From the NCBI GenBank assembly GCA_015654595.1, contig JAATGQ010000112.1, positions 1 through 63,942 of the forward strand: a stretch of DNA of 63,942 nucleotides. The letters run 5' to 3'. A model generated the notes under the pieces. The model saw only the letters and a program-made list of their open reading frames with translations. It was not told the origin of the DNA and made no database searches. The stretch comes from Chitinophagales bacterium (GTDB taxonomy: Bacteria > Bacteroidota > Bacteroidia > Chitinophagales > Chitinophagaceae). Within the stretch, counting starts at the first letter, position 1. Each line of letters begins with the position of its first letter. Made by a program: the position numbers and the translations under genes. This document shows, piece after piece, positions 42,840-50,865 of this stretch.

Positions 42840-43885
42840 AATTCTCTTAAAATCCTCTTCACATTAGATAAAACGTTTTGTGATGTCAAATTGTTGTGAG
42901 AATGGGCGTTTACCTTGCTTCTTCTGCCGCTGTTAGAAATCGTTTTATATGTTTCAATTTTTATATTACCCGCAGCGTTGCTGTCAACCGATACTTCATA
43001 AGATTTGTCTGCCAGTACTTTATTAAACTTTTCGATCTGCCCCACTTTGGAGTAGGTCCAGTCTAAATTTTCATCCACAGAACTTAACTCATTTATTAAT
43101 TCTAATACGGTTTGGTGTCGATCTTGAATATTTACACTCAATGCTTTATTAACTATTCGTTGCAATTTAAGGCAGATATGTGGCAAATATGAATCCCTAT
43201 TAGGAAAAGTTCCAGACCGAATTGCTTGTATATAAGCATTTTGATCTGGATATGCCAGCTGTGAATAATAATGGGCATTCCCGTTTAAAAGTCTGTAAAT
43301 AGTCAGGCCTGCAAGGTATATATCATAATGAACAGTTTTATTGGTAGCTAAAAACACCTCCGGTGGGACTTGACGTTGATAAATATTGTCTGGGTTTGCA
43401 AACCCAGATCCGTCCATAGCCTTACTTAAACCGAAATCAGAAAGCAGCGCCTCATTTGAATCAGACAAGAGAATATTATCTGGTTTTATATCAAAATGCA
43501 AAAGCCCTTTAGAATGGATGTTATGAAGCCCTGAAAGAAATTGTATAGAATATCGAATCACCTCTCTCACTGATAAAGCACGACCATCAATAAGCTGCTT
43601 AAGGGATCCATTTTTGTAAAATGGCATAGCAATGTAGATATAGTCGGCGTCAGAGCATCCGTAGTTAACTCTTACGACATAAGGATGACTTGATGCATAA
43701 AGAATTTTTGCCTCCCGATAATATTCGCTTGCATTAGGCATCATGGCTTTCGGAATCTTTTTGACAACAATTTCGCCATCTAGTTGCCGGTCGTGAGCCA
43801 GAAAAACTTGTGAATTCCTTCCTTCTTGACCTATCTCTCTAATCGTTTCAAAATTTAACTCTGCGGTATAAAGTCCAAGTGGCAT
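42836..43885 (-). CDS. Serine/threonine protein kinase, 349 aa
   Basis: Hanks-type kinase domain (about 10-270): Gly-rich loop near GQEGRNSQVFLA, Lys42 in VVKKIP, Glu58 in the C-helix, HFDIKPDN (His130, catalytic Asp132, Asn137) and DFG at 150-152. The Arg of HRD is Phe, so it is a non-RD kinase. PPEVFLA marks the activation-segment end. The C-terminal 80 residues are Ser/Asn-rich without a membrane helix, so it is cytosolic. It starts 3 bp after the RuvC-fold gene. Probably cargo, possibly a defence effector or regulator. Confidence 0.87.
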   Translation of the reverse strand: MPLGLYTAELNFETIREIGQEGRNSQVFLAHDRQLDGEIVVKKIPKAMMPNASEYYREAKILYASSHPYVVRVNYGCSDADYIYIAMPFYKNGSLKQLIDGRALSVREVIRYSIQFLSGLHNIHSKGLLHFDIKPDNILLSDSNEALLSDFGLSKAMDGSGFANPDNIYQRQVPPEVFLATNKTVHYDIYLAGLTIYRLLNGNAHYYSQLAYPDQNAYIQAIRSGTFPNRDSYLPHICLKLQRIVNKALSVNIQDRHQTVLELINELSSVDENLDWTYSKVGQIEKFNKVLADKSYEVSVDSNAAGNIKIETYKTISNSGRRSKVNAHSHNNLTSQNVLSNVKRILREL

Positions 43886-43888
43886 ATT

Positions 43889-44356
43889 TTATAAATTTAA
43901 AGCGCTGGCCGAAGCCATAACACATTCTCTTTCCTCAAAAGAAAAATCACCCCAAATTTCCATATTTAAAAAGGTGCTCTGCCCAGCAGCTAAAGGTTTA
44001 AATTCGGCTCTCTCAATTCCAAGCCTTGCGCTTATATTGGATATCTGCCCGACATAATATCGTTCAATTGTTGAGCTTGCGATTATCTCTTGTATTACGC
44101 CTTCCATATAGGTCCTAAGGACATTTACCTTTTGAGCACTAGATTCACTTACGCGTATGCAGGCTACAGACACTTTATTCTCATTGATAATATCGCATAG
44201 TGTGCTCCTGATGAACTTAAGCTGTTCTGGCACAGCAAGCGCTTTAGGGGTTATAATTTTATCGACAACTTTAACCTCGAACTCTTGGTCACTGCCATTT
44301 AAGATGCAATATGTTATCTCACTTGGACTAGCCCTAATTCCAATTGAAGTTGGCAT
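43889..44356 (-). CDS. RuvC/RNase H-like-fold protein (DUF3010-like), 155 aa
   Basis: The order SIGIRASPSEITYCIL (first beta hairpin), VACIRVSESSAQKVNVLRTY (central strand and helix) and IERYYVGQISNISARLG matches the RuvC-like layout of DUF3010 proteins. The acidic residue expected at the end of the first strand is Arg (GIRAS), so catalysis is doubtful and a binding role is likely. It is the first gene of the operon with the kinase (3-bp gap). Family assignment rests on pattern and should be checked by fold search. Confidence 0.5.
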   Translation of the reverse strand: MPTSIGIRASPSEITYCILNGSDQEFEVKVVDKIITPKALAVPEQLKFIRSTLCDIINENKVSVACIRVSESSAQKVNVLRTYMEGVIQEIIASSTIERYYVGQISNISARLGIERAEFKPLAAGQSTFLNMEIWGDFSFEERECVMASASALNL

Positions 44357-44426
44357 ATAATCAGTTAAGATTGCTGAATATTATATTAGAAATATTTATA
44401 GCCATAAAAATGACTAATTGCCATTG

Positions 44427-44458
44427 ACTAAAAAACCGTTTTTTAACGGTTTTTTAGT
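44427..44458. terminator. Perfect 14-bp inverted repeat after the integrase
   Basis: Arms ACTAAAAAACCGTT (44427-44440) and AACGGTTTTTTAGT (44445-44458) around TTTT. T-runs occur on both strands, so it can act both ways; it ends integrase transcription (stop at 44479). Confidence 0.85.
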
Positions 44459-44478
44459 TGCAATAAATTTATTAAGGG

Positions 44479-45702
44479 TTAAAAATCTGTAAGCGCTTTA
44501 ACAAATGTTTCTTGGGATTCAGCATCGAACCCAGCAAAATACTTTTGAGTAGTTATAACATTCGAATGCCCCAAACTCTGGCTGGCAAAGGTCATCGGAG
44601 CCCCACTTCTAAGCAGGATAGTTGCGAAGGAATGTCGGGCAACATAAGTGGTCAGGCTAAGTTCGAACCCAAGATCCTCCCCTATTCTTTTCATATACTT
44701 GTTGACCTGCTTGGTAAATTGTTGAATTTTCTTTCTTGCGACCTGGACAGTATCGGAAAGCTCGATAATATCAAATACATAGTCATCAGGTAAAATCCGC
44801 CTTTTAGCCCACTTGGAGAGGATTTTGTCAATATAGTCGTTCCTGGAAGCCGTTATGACGATAGGGTCACCTTTTGTTGTCCGTTTGGTCTTCTCCCGGA
44901 TAAACCTAATCGATCTAGGATCCAGATCTTTTCCTCGTAGGTGCGCGATGTCCATCATATTGATCCCATTGCACAAATAGGTAAATATCCAAAAGCTCTT
45001 GGCCATCTCCATTGGACTGCCAGACTCGGTTTTATAGTCAAAAATCTGCCGGATCTGGTCGATGGCAAGCGCCTTCTTGATATTCTTGCCCGTGGGAATC
45101 ACATATTTCCGTTTGCCAAAGGGGTAGTTCTCAGGACGGAAAACTCCGTTGTCCTTGGCAATATTGATGATGGCCCTAAGCGGCCTAAGATAAATACCGA
45201 CGGTCGTGATTGACTTTCCCTGTTCCAGAATCCATTTCTCGAATTTCTGGAGGAATTCTTTGTCAACGTCTTCAAGGGCTATTTTGGGCTTAAACTTATG
45301 TAATGCATTACAGGCAGTTTGGTAACTGGTTGCTGTCCCCCATTGCTCATTCGTCTTTAATTGGTCTATATAAGCGTCAAATGCGGACTTTAAGCTTTCG
45401 TATCGGATTCTTTGTTCAAAGAACTCCTTTTCGAACTGCTTGAAAGAGAACGGGCTAATAGACTCCACTGTCTTTTGGGCTCGTTTTTCAATGCTACCCA
45501 ATTCTACTTTGGCCTTCCTTAGTTCGCCACTGGCAGCAGCACTGTTGATCTTATCCCATTCCTCCTGGTTGGCGTCATAACCAGTCCCGTAATATTTTCT
45601 TTCTCCTTTAAAAGTAATCCTCAGCTTTATAGGAAACCGATCTTCATACTTTTTACGTCTAGTATCTGGAACTATCCGCACATTCACTCTCTCCTGTTTC
45701 AT
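44479..45702 (-). CDS. int: Tyrosine recombinase/integrase of the Bacteroidota element type, 407 aa
   Basis: N-terminal arm-binding domain (about 1-90, with KLRITFKGERKYYGTGY), SAM-like core-binding domain (about 105-200) and catalytic domain (about 215-400). The C-terminal part has TTYVARHSFATILLRSGAP, LGHSNVITTQKYFAGF with the nucleophile Tyr. In this family the first catalytic Arg is often replaced; here the region reads YLCNGINMMDIAHLRGKD. It lies beside the tRNA-Asn fragment and is the only integrase in the window; it probably recognises the shared TAATCAGAGGGTC core of both tRNAs. Confidence 0.95.
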   Translation of the reverse strand: MKQERVNVRIVPDTRRKKYEDRFPIKLRITFKGERKYYGTGYDANQEEWDKINSAAASGELRKAKVELGSIEKRAQKTVESISPFSFKQFEKEFFEQRIRYESLKSAFDAYIDQLKTNEQWGTATSYQTACNALHKFKPKIALEDVDKEFLQKFEKWILEQGKSITTVGIYLRPLRAIINIAKDNGVFRPENYPFGKRKYVIPTGKNIKKALAIDQIRQIFDYKTESGSPMEMAKSFWIFTYLCNGINMMDIAHLRGKDLDPRSIRFIREKTKRTTKGDPIVITASRNDYIDKILSKWAKRRILPDDYVFDIIELSDTVQVARKKIQQFTKQVNKYMKRIGEDLGFELSLTTYVARHSFATILLRSGAPMTFASQSLGHSNVITTQKYFAGFDAESQETFVKALTDF

Positions 45703-45732
45703 ACAATGAAGGTTTAAAAATTTAATACATAA

Positions 45733-45746
45733 TTTGATACATGTTT
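45733..45746. promoter_or_regulatory. TTTGATACATGTTT site upstream of int
   Basis: TTTGATACATGTTT matches the repeated word found at the other element ends. It lies between the int start (45702) and the tRNA-Asn att copy (45870), the expected place of an integrase arm site. Confidence 0.5.
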
Positions 45747-45869
45747 ATATAACTCAAGTAAAAATGAGTCATACCGAATTTACTAAAAATCCTTCGTAAT
45801 AAAATGAACATTAGCTGATTAGGTAGTAACCAGAAATAACTAAAAACAACTAAAAATGTGGATAATGCA

Positions 45870-45914
45870 ACTGTTAATCAGAGGGTCGCTGGTTCAAGTC
45901 CAGCAGGGGGAGCT
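45870..45914 (+). repeat. 45-bp att repeat, displaced tRNA-Asn 3' fragment
   Basis: Identical to 31711-31755 but on the opposite strand. It carries the tRNA from the anticodon arm to AGCT without the 5' half. Core DNA with the original terminator follows on the right. Confidence 0.9.
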
Positions 45915-46411
45915 TAACTAGACTGGTCGGCATTTTTGCCGACCTTTTCTTTTTTATACCCTTGTAACTGGCTGGTGCTCTGCGTCAAAAGTGACAGCAC
46001 TATTCAAAGGGGTGGTTCGAAATGAGTTCTGCGAATAGTGCAGTTTTAAGGGAAGCTTACAATATCAGCTAGGCAATGCACCGGCGAATCAAGAGTTCGT
46101 TGGTAGATAGGTACAGGCTTGTCGAGCTTGAATAGTGAGGCCCTCCGATCATAGTTGCGGGCCGACTATGGCACCAATCGACGCCTATTTTGTAAATTGG
46201 GGGAATGGAAGCAAAAAAACATAAATCCAAACGCATTGACAAAGTGTTCGATAAACATTGTCCCGATTTTTGGTGATGATTTTCGCAAAGGAAATATACC
46301 GTCAAAATATCACTTGTCAATGAGGCCTGACACACTTTATGGAATATACTCCTCAATAGGCGAATTTTACACAAACCACACAACAATTTGTCTCTGGCAA
46401 CCAATGTATGC
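45915..46411. other. Non-coding stretch with original tRNA-Asn terminator
   Basis: Starts with the terminator of the former tRNA-Asn transcript (GGTCGGC/GCCGACC stem, 45925-45944, then TTTTCTTTTTT). The remaining 450 bp hold only overlapping short frames on both strands without recognisable features; I call no gene. Confidence 0.55.
45925..45955 (+). terminator. Original tRNA-Asn terminator
   Basis: Stem GGTCGGC (45925-45931) / GCCGACC (45938-45944) with a 6-nt loop and a T-rich tail. It should have ended the tRNA-Asn transcript before integration displaced the intact tRNA to 31713-31786. Confidence 0.75.
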
Positions 46412-46735
46412 CTAATTAAAATCTGGCGAAAAAGGCATGCTTTCTAAAAAATGAACCGTTTCTGATTCCACTGATTCTGCAAGACCTTGTAAAGCAGATC
46501 CTAATTTCGGATGAGAACTTCCTGCAAGCATTGCCCGTGAGACATGTTCATAATCTTCGATTTCCCATAAATTCCATGCTTGATATAATTTGCCGACTTT
46601 CGTTATCAGGCCATTTTTAAGAAAAATTCCCTGGCTTTCAAAAACAGCCTTCACATGCGCCATTGCTTCTTCGTACTTCTGATAATTCTGATATCCGAAT
46701 TTTATCTGTATTTGAGCCAACATATATTTTGCCAT
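46412..46735 (-). CDS. NIPSNAP-like/dimeric alpha-beta barrel protein, 107 aa
   Basis: Short cytosolic protein with the beta-alpha-beta layout of small dimeric alpha-beta barrels: IQIKFGYQNYQKYEEAMAHV, then GLITKVGKLYQAWNLWEIEDY as the second strand region. NIPSNAP-type proteins show this spacing of strand, helix and LW-E motif; assignment is tentative. It follows the dehydratase-like gene by about 1 kb-scale spacing on the same strand (26 bp after its promoter side), so the two may share regulation in this AT-rich patch. Confidence 0.5.
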   Translation of the reverse strand: MAKYMLAQIQIKFGYQNYQKYEEAMAHVKAVFESQGIFLKNGLITKVGKLYQAWNLWEIEDYEHVSRAMLAGSSHPKLGSALQGLAESVESETVHFLESMPFSPDFN

Positions 46736-46804
46736 AACCTCTAGAATATATTTAAAATCAACTTATTCTCCGAAAATTTTATTTTGCATGCTATAATTAA
46801 GATT

Positions 46805-47761
46805 TCAATTTTGAAATGCTTCATAAGCCATACGGTACTGCTCTATTCCGTCTATAAAAGGTATTCTTTTTTCCGACCATCCTGTAACATTCCGAATTTT
46901 AGACGAATCAACCCACTGCGAGAAATTTGCGAGAGAATGAACAGAAAGATCTAACATCATGTCAGATTCAGGTTCTTCAAATTTCAATTCCAAATGATAT
47001 GATTTCGCTAATGCTTCTCCAATCTGTTGTGCAGTTTCATATTTTGCATTAGAAATATTGAAAGCCTGTTGAGCAACTTCTTCACGTTTTGGATGTTCCG
47101 CTAATTTTACATACGCCTCAGCACAATCATCAACATGAAGGGAATGCATTATGGCATTCGGGTTAGCAATTAGTGTTAAAGTGGATCCACTTGAAGCGGC
47201 CAATTCAAATAAAGTTCCATAATGACTCGAGGAATTGCCATATACTATAGTAGGTCTCAACACAATACTATCAAAATTGGCAGTCTCATCCTTGAGTAGC
47301 TTTATACCAAGATTTGCACGACTTACTAAAGCAGGGGGAGGATCAATGGGACTTTCTTCTGTATGAGCTAATAAATTGTTGTCGCCATGGACTTCTTTCA
47401 TTTTTCCATAATCTTTACAACCGCTGGTGAACATTATTAAAGGTCGGACGCCAGCTTCACTACTACGTTGAGCAATTGTATAAAGCATTATTTCTACTTT
47501 ATCTAAATGAGCTTTGGGATTGTGCCAGTCTTCTGTATTGGACACAACAACATCGAATACGACGTCATTTATTTGATCTAAAAAGGAAATATCTTCGGGT
47601 GTACCTATTATTGGAAAAATTTCGTTTTTGGCCAAATCCAACTTGTCATTTTCTTTTCTGATCAAACCATAGGTTTTCCATCCTGCTCTTATAAATGCTT
47701 TTGCTACAGCATTCCCAATATATCCATTGGCACCTGTAACCAATACAGTTTTTTTGTTCAT
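46805..47761 (-). CDS. NAD-dependent epimerase/dehydratase family protein, 318 aa
   Basis: Extended SDR enzyme. ATG at 47761 (MNKKTVLVTG) places the Rossmann loop TGANGYIGNAV at residues 9-19, as expected; the frame runs 31 codons further back without family similarity. A substrate part includes YGNSSSHYGTLFELAASS and a C-terminal NAD-SDR portion. The usual YxxxK lies within residues 145-160 only weakly, so the catalytic mode is uncertain. It lies with an esterase and a LysR regulator in an AT-rich accessory patch and may act on the same compound. Confidence 0.8.
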   Translation of the reverse strand: MNKKTVLVTGANGYIGNAVAKAFIRAGWKTYGLIRKENDKLDLAKNEIFPIIGTPEDISFLDQINDVVFDVVVSNTEDWHNPKAHLDKVEIMLYTIAQRSSEAGVRPLIMFTSGCKDYGKMKEVHGDNNLLAHTEESPIDPPPALVSRANLGIKLLKDETANFDSIVLRPTIVYGNSSSHYGTLFELAASSGSTLTLIANPNAIMHSLHVDDCAEAYVKLAEHPKREEVAQQAFNISNAKYETAQQIGEALAKSYHLELKFEEPESDMMLDLSVHSLANFSQWVDSSKIRNVTGWSEKRIPFIDGIEQYRMAYEAFQN

Positions 47762-47899
47762 AATGCTAATTTTAATTTCCTGCTCAATCATAAACCCTTC
47801 CATCGGATTACGGGATTTTTTCCTGTCTATCAACCAATCCTCTTCAGTATTCACGATATCCGAGGTATAAAGCGCGACGCTCCGTAAGCCTTTAGTTCA

Positions 47900-48865
47900 T
47901 TATTCAATAAATTGTTCAATAAAGTGTATAGCTTGTTCAATTGCCTGTTCACTCTCTTTAAGATCAGGCCCGTATTGAGGCCATGCATGGAAAAGTCCAG
48001 GCCAAATATCAAGACTTACTCTCACTCTATTTTCACCCAAATGTGCAGCTAGCCGAATGGCATCACTCAACATAACTTCATTCTCGCCAATAAAAATTTG
48101 GGTTGGTGAAAGGCCTCGAACATCAGCATAAACAGGAGAAACATCGGGATCAGTTGGTAAGATCCCGTCTAAAAATATATGCGCCATTTGATTTAATATT
48201 TCTCTGGTAACAGAACCATCTAAATGGTTTCTATTATACATTGAAACGCTGTTATTTTCTAGATCAGCCCATGGTGAAAGAGCCACTGCGGCAACAGGAA
48301 GAGCAATTCCACCATTTCTGGCTTTGACCATAATAGTAACTACCATTGCCCCTCCTGCGGAATCACCTATAATAGAAAGATTAGCGGTATTACAGCCTGA
48401 ATTTACCAACCATTTGTAAGCTTGAAAAGTATCATCAATGGGTATCGGATATGGAAAGTCAGGTGCAATTCTATAATCTGGAATGTAAACTTTAGCATTA
48501 TGCCGTAGCGCAAATCTGGATGCGAGCAAAACATACATCGAAGCGCTTCCACTAACGTAACCACCACCATGAATATAGAAAATTGTGTTATCGGCCTCAT
48601 GAGTATTCGGAGCAACTATTAAGCCGGGCACTCCGCCCATATCTACATTTGTTGACGTAATATCATTGGGTTTCGGCATAGCTTCTATAAAAGTGTTTAT
48701 ATAATGCTCTTGTGCTTCTTTCCAGTTTGCCTTCGGATGTTCAGCCAAAGCCATAGCTAAAGGAGCAAAGGCCTGTGCTCCAATTTTATTAAACTGCCTT
48801 GCCTGCTCGTTTATTGAAAGATATGGGCGTTGTCCAACTGTTTTTATTATTTCCCTATTTGTCAT
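47900..48865 (-). CDS. Alpha/beta hydrolase of the hormone-sensitive lipase (HSL) type, 321 aa
   Basis: Carboxylesterase. FYIHGGGYVSGS carries the HGGG oxyanion motif (residues 99-102), IIGDSAGGAM the nucleophile Ser169, and GLFHAWPQ the catalytic His293; the acid is probably Asp268 or Glu262. No signal peptide, so cytosolic. It is divergent from the LysR gene, which probably controls it. Small ester substrates are typical of the family; the specific one is unknown. Confidence 0.88.
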   Translation of the reverse strand: MTNREIIKTVGQRPYLSINEQARQFNKIGAQAFAPLAMALAEHPKANWKEAQEHYINTFIEAMPKPNDITSTNVDMGGVPGLIVAPNTHEADNTIFYIHGGGYVSGSASMYVLLASRFALRHNAKVYIPDYRIAPDFPYPIPIDDTFQAYKWLVNSGCNTANLSIIGDSAGGAMVVTIMVKARNGGIALPVAAVALSPWADLENNSVSMYNRNHLDGSVTREILNQMAHIFLDGILPTDPDVSPVYADVRGLSPTQIFIGENEVMLSDAIRLAAHLGENRVRVSLDIWPGLFHAWPQYGPDLKESEQAIEQAIHFIEQFIE

Positions 48866-48940
48866 AATTCAATATCGATTTTCATAATTTTTGTCATTAC
48901 AAATGTAAATTTCGCGGCCCCATAAAGAAAATAATCTAAA

Positions 48941-48956
48941 TTATGGTTATCCATAA
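48941..48956. promoter_or_regulatory. Palindrome between esterase and lysR, likely LysR operator
   Basis: TTATGG-TTAT-CCATAA is a perfect interrupted palindrome in the 112-bp divergent region. LysR regulators usually bind such T-N11-A type dyads next to their own gene. Confidence 0.5.
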
Positions 48957-48977
48957 ATCTTTTTATAGCTTTATTGC

Positions 48978-49868
48978 ATGATAAATTTAGAGTGGTATCG
49001 AACTTTTAAGGCAGTCTATGAAACAGGTTCTTTAACTGCAGCCTCGAAACAGTTATTCATTTCACAGCCCAATGTAAGTCAGCATATTTCGTCTTTAGAG
49101 GCCTATATAGGTAAATCTCTTTTTGAACGAAAAAGCAAGGCAATTCCTACGGATTATGCACAAATCATCTATGCGCAAATAGTTGACCCTATTAATAAAT
49201 TGGAAGAAGCCGAGATGGTTTTTAAAAAGATGTGTTTAGTTAAAAGCCGTCCGACATTAAATATCGGAGCACCAAAAGAATACTTTCATCTGTTAGCGAC
49301 AGAAAATATGAAAGAGTTTCCTGCAATTATCATTTCCACATTCGGAGAAAGCAAGGAATTATTAACGAAATTAACAAACCGGGATATTGATTTTGCATTA
49401 ACTACAGAGTTATCAACCAATTTGAAATTAAAATTCGAGCCAATTTTAAAAGAAGAGCTATGGATTGTAGGCTCTAAAGAAATTGACACAAATAATTTTG
49501 ATACATTTCTGAATAACAAAGATTTTGCCGAAGCAGAACGATGGATTTTGAATCAAAATTGGTTGGCCTATAATTCAGAAATGAACGATATACGAAGATT
49601 CTGGATAGGAAATTTCAAGAAAAGACCTGTTATTGTTCCCCAAGCAATAATCCCGGATGTTCAAACGATATTAAACGGAGTTGCAAATGGAAATGCAGTG
49701 ACAGTTGTATCTGACTTAATGGCGAAACAATTAATTAGCGAACAAAAGATAAAGGTGATATGGAAAGGGCAAAATTTGGTCAAAAACGAACTTTATCTCG
49801 CCTATGATGATAAAAGATCATTGTGTGCAGTTGTAGATATTGCAAAGAAAATTCTTTCAAGCGAATAA
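48978..49868 (+). CDS. LysR-family transcription regulator, 296 aa
   Basis: N-terminal winged helix (AVYETGSLTAASKQLFISQPNVSQHISSLEAYIGKSLFER) and an effector-binding domain from about residue 90 (LNIGAPKEYFHLLA). It is divergent from the esterase, the normal layout for regulator and target. DNA is AT-rich like the neighbouring patch. The inducer is probably the esterase/dehydratase substrate. Confidence 0.92.
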   Translation: MINLEWYRTFKAVYETGSLTAASKQLFISQPNVSQHISSLEAYIGKSLFERKSKAIPTDYAQIIYAQIVDPINKLEEAEMVFKKMCLVKSRPTLNIGAPKEYFHLLATENMKEFPAIIISTFGESKELLTKLTNRDIDFALTTELSTNLKLKFEPILKEELWIVGSKEIDTNNFDTFLNNKDFAEAERWILNQNWLAYNSEMNDIRRFWIGNFKKRPVIVPQAIIPDVQTILNGVANGNAVTVVSDLMAKQLISEQKIKVIWKGQNLVKNELYLAYDDKRSLCAVVDIAKKILSSE

Positions 49869-49880
49869 TTTTAGTACTTG

Positions 49881-49994
49881 ATTCGAGTAGTTTTCGCCCA
49901 GCCAGTTATCGTTGGCGTATTTCAGGGAAGCGATCTTCAGAAAGAAATTCCATTCACCGGCAACATGGTTCAATTTGGCGAGCAGGAAATTATC
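49881..49994 (-). pseudogene. 114-bp gene fragment, copy of the right-edge esterase gene
   Basis: Encodes DNFLLAKLNHVAGEWNFFLK and LGENYSN on the minus strand, nearly identical to 63809-63922 at the right edge (about six differences in 114 bp). Upstream it joins the IS3 remnant and downstream it runs out of frame before the lysR stop. It is a stump of a second copy, left by the insertion or recombination that also brought the IS remnant. Confidence 0.8.
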
Positions 49995-50844
49995 TGAGCC
50001 TGGATCACACGATGCTGAAAGATGTTCCTCACAGAAAAGTTCTAAAGCCCTGCGAGAAAAAGCAACGAGCCGAGCATTTGATCAGGGATATAAGATAAGC
50101 ATCGGCAGTGCGTGCAAGATAATGGATCTGGCTAGATCCAGGTTCTATTACAAATATCAAAAGGACGATAGGGAGGTGATCAACAAGCTGGAGGTTCTCG
50201 CCAAAGAACTGCCGACGAGAGGCTTTGACGATTATTTTGGAAGGATCCGGAACGAAGTATATCCGTGGAACCACAAACAGGTACGGCGGGTTTATCGGCT
50301 GATGAAGCTGAATGTCTGTCGCCGATATAAACGGAGAGTTACTTCCCGGGTGAAAGAACCGCTGTCCGTCCCTTCCGGGTTGAACTATTACTGGAGTGCT
50401 GATTTTATGAGTGACGCCCTGGTATATGGACGAAAGGTCAAGATCCTCAATGCTATAGACGATTACAACCGGGAGGTATTGACCGTAGAGCCTGCCTTCT
50501 AGATGCTAGCGGAGCTCGTTATTAGTATCCTGGAGGAGATCGTTGCCAGGAGGAGGCAACCCCAGGTCATCCGGGTAGATAATGGACCGGAGTATTGTTC
50601 ACAGGCCTTTGTTGAATGGTGTGAGAAAACAATGTTCGCATCCTTTACATCCAACCAGGTAAGCCTATGCAGAATGCTTATATCGAACGATATTTTGGAT
50701 GCCTATCTGTTCGAAGACTTGGAAGAGCTACGGCTACCTGCTGACGAATGGATGGACAACTACAACCGAAATCCCCCTCATTCTGCCTTAGGCGGGTTAT
50801 TCCCTCTGGCCTACATCAAAAGCCCCGAAAGCAGACGAGCCTGA
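49995..50844 (+). pseudogene. Decayed IS3-family transposase
   Basis: An orfA tail reads HTMLKDVPHRKVLKPCEKKQ and stops at 50098; orfB follows in another frame with IGSACKIMDLARSRFYYKY, the first DDE aspartate in NYYWSADFMSD, IRVDNGPEYCSQAF with the second and the Glu part PGKPMQNAYIER now out of frame. A TAG at 50500-50502 and at least two compensating frameshifts (about 50650-50695) break it. The right end shows NRNPPHSALGG, typical of the IS3 orfB end. No terminal inverted repeat could be assigned. Confidence 0.85.
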
Positions 50845-50865
50845 TGGAGGAATATTCGAAAACCG

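Larger units (their letters stand above)
42409..45914. mobile_element. Right arm of integrative element(s) between two tRNA fragments
   Basis: Bounded by the 3' fragment of tRNA(CAU) on the left and the 3' fragment of tRNA-Asn on the right, each in the inverse orientation of the intact gene. Contains a three-gene operon (RuvC-fold, kinase, 51-aa protein) and the integrase. Together with the left arm it accounts for all four att ends of two elements. Confidence 0.7.

Noticed and set aside
45870..45914. Second tRNA-Asn gene
   Set aside because: It lacks the 5' half and D-arm; it is the displaced 3' att copy.
46069..46415. Overlapping frames on both strands in the gap after the tRNA-Asn fragment
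   Set aside because: Neither has a recognisable domain, signal or start context, and they exclude each other; treated as non-coding.
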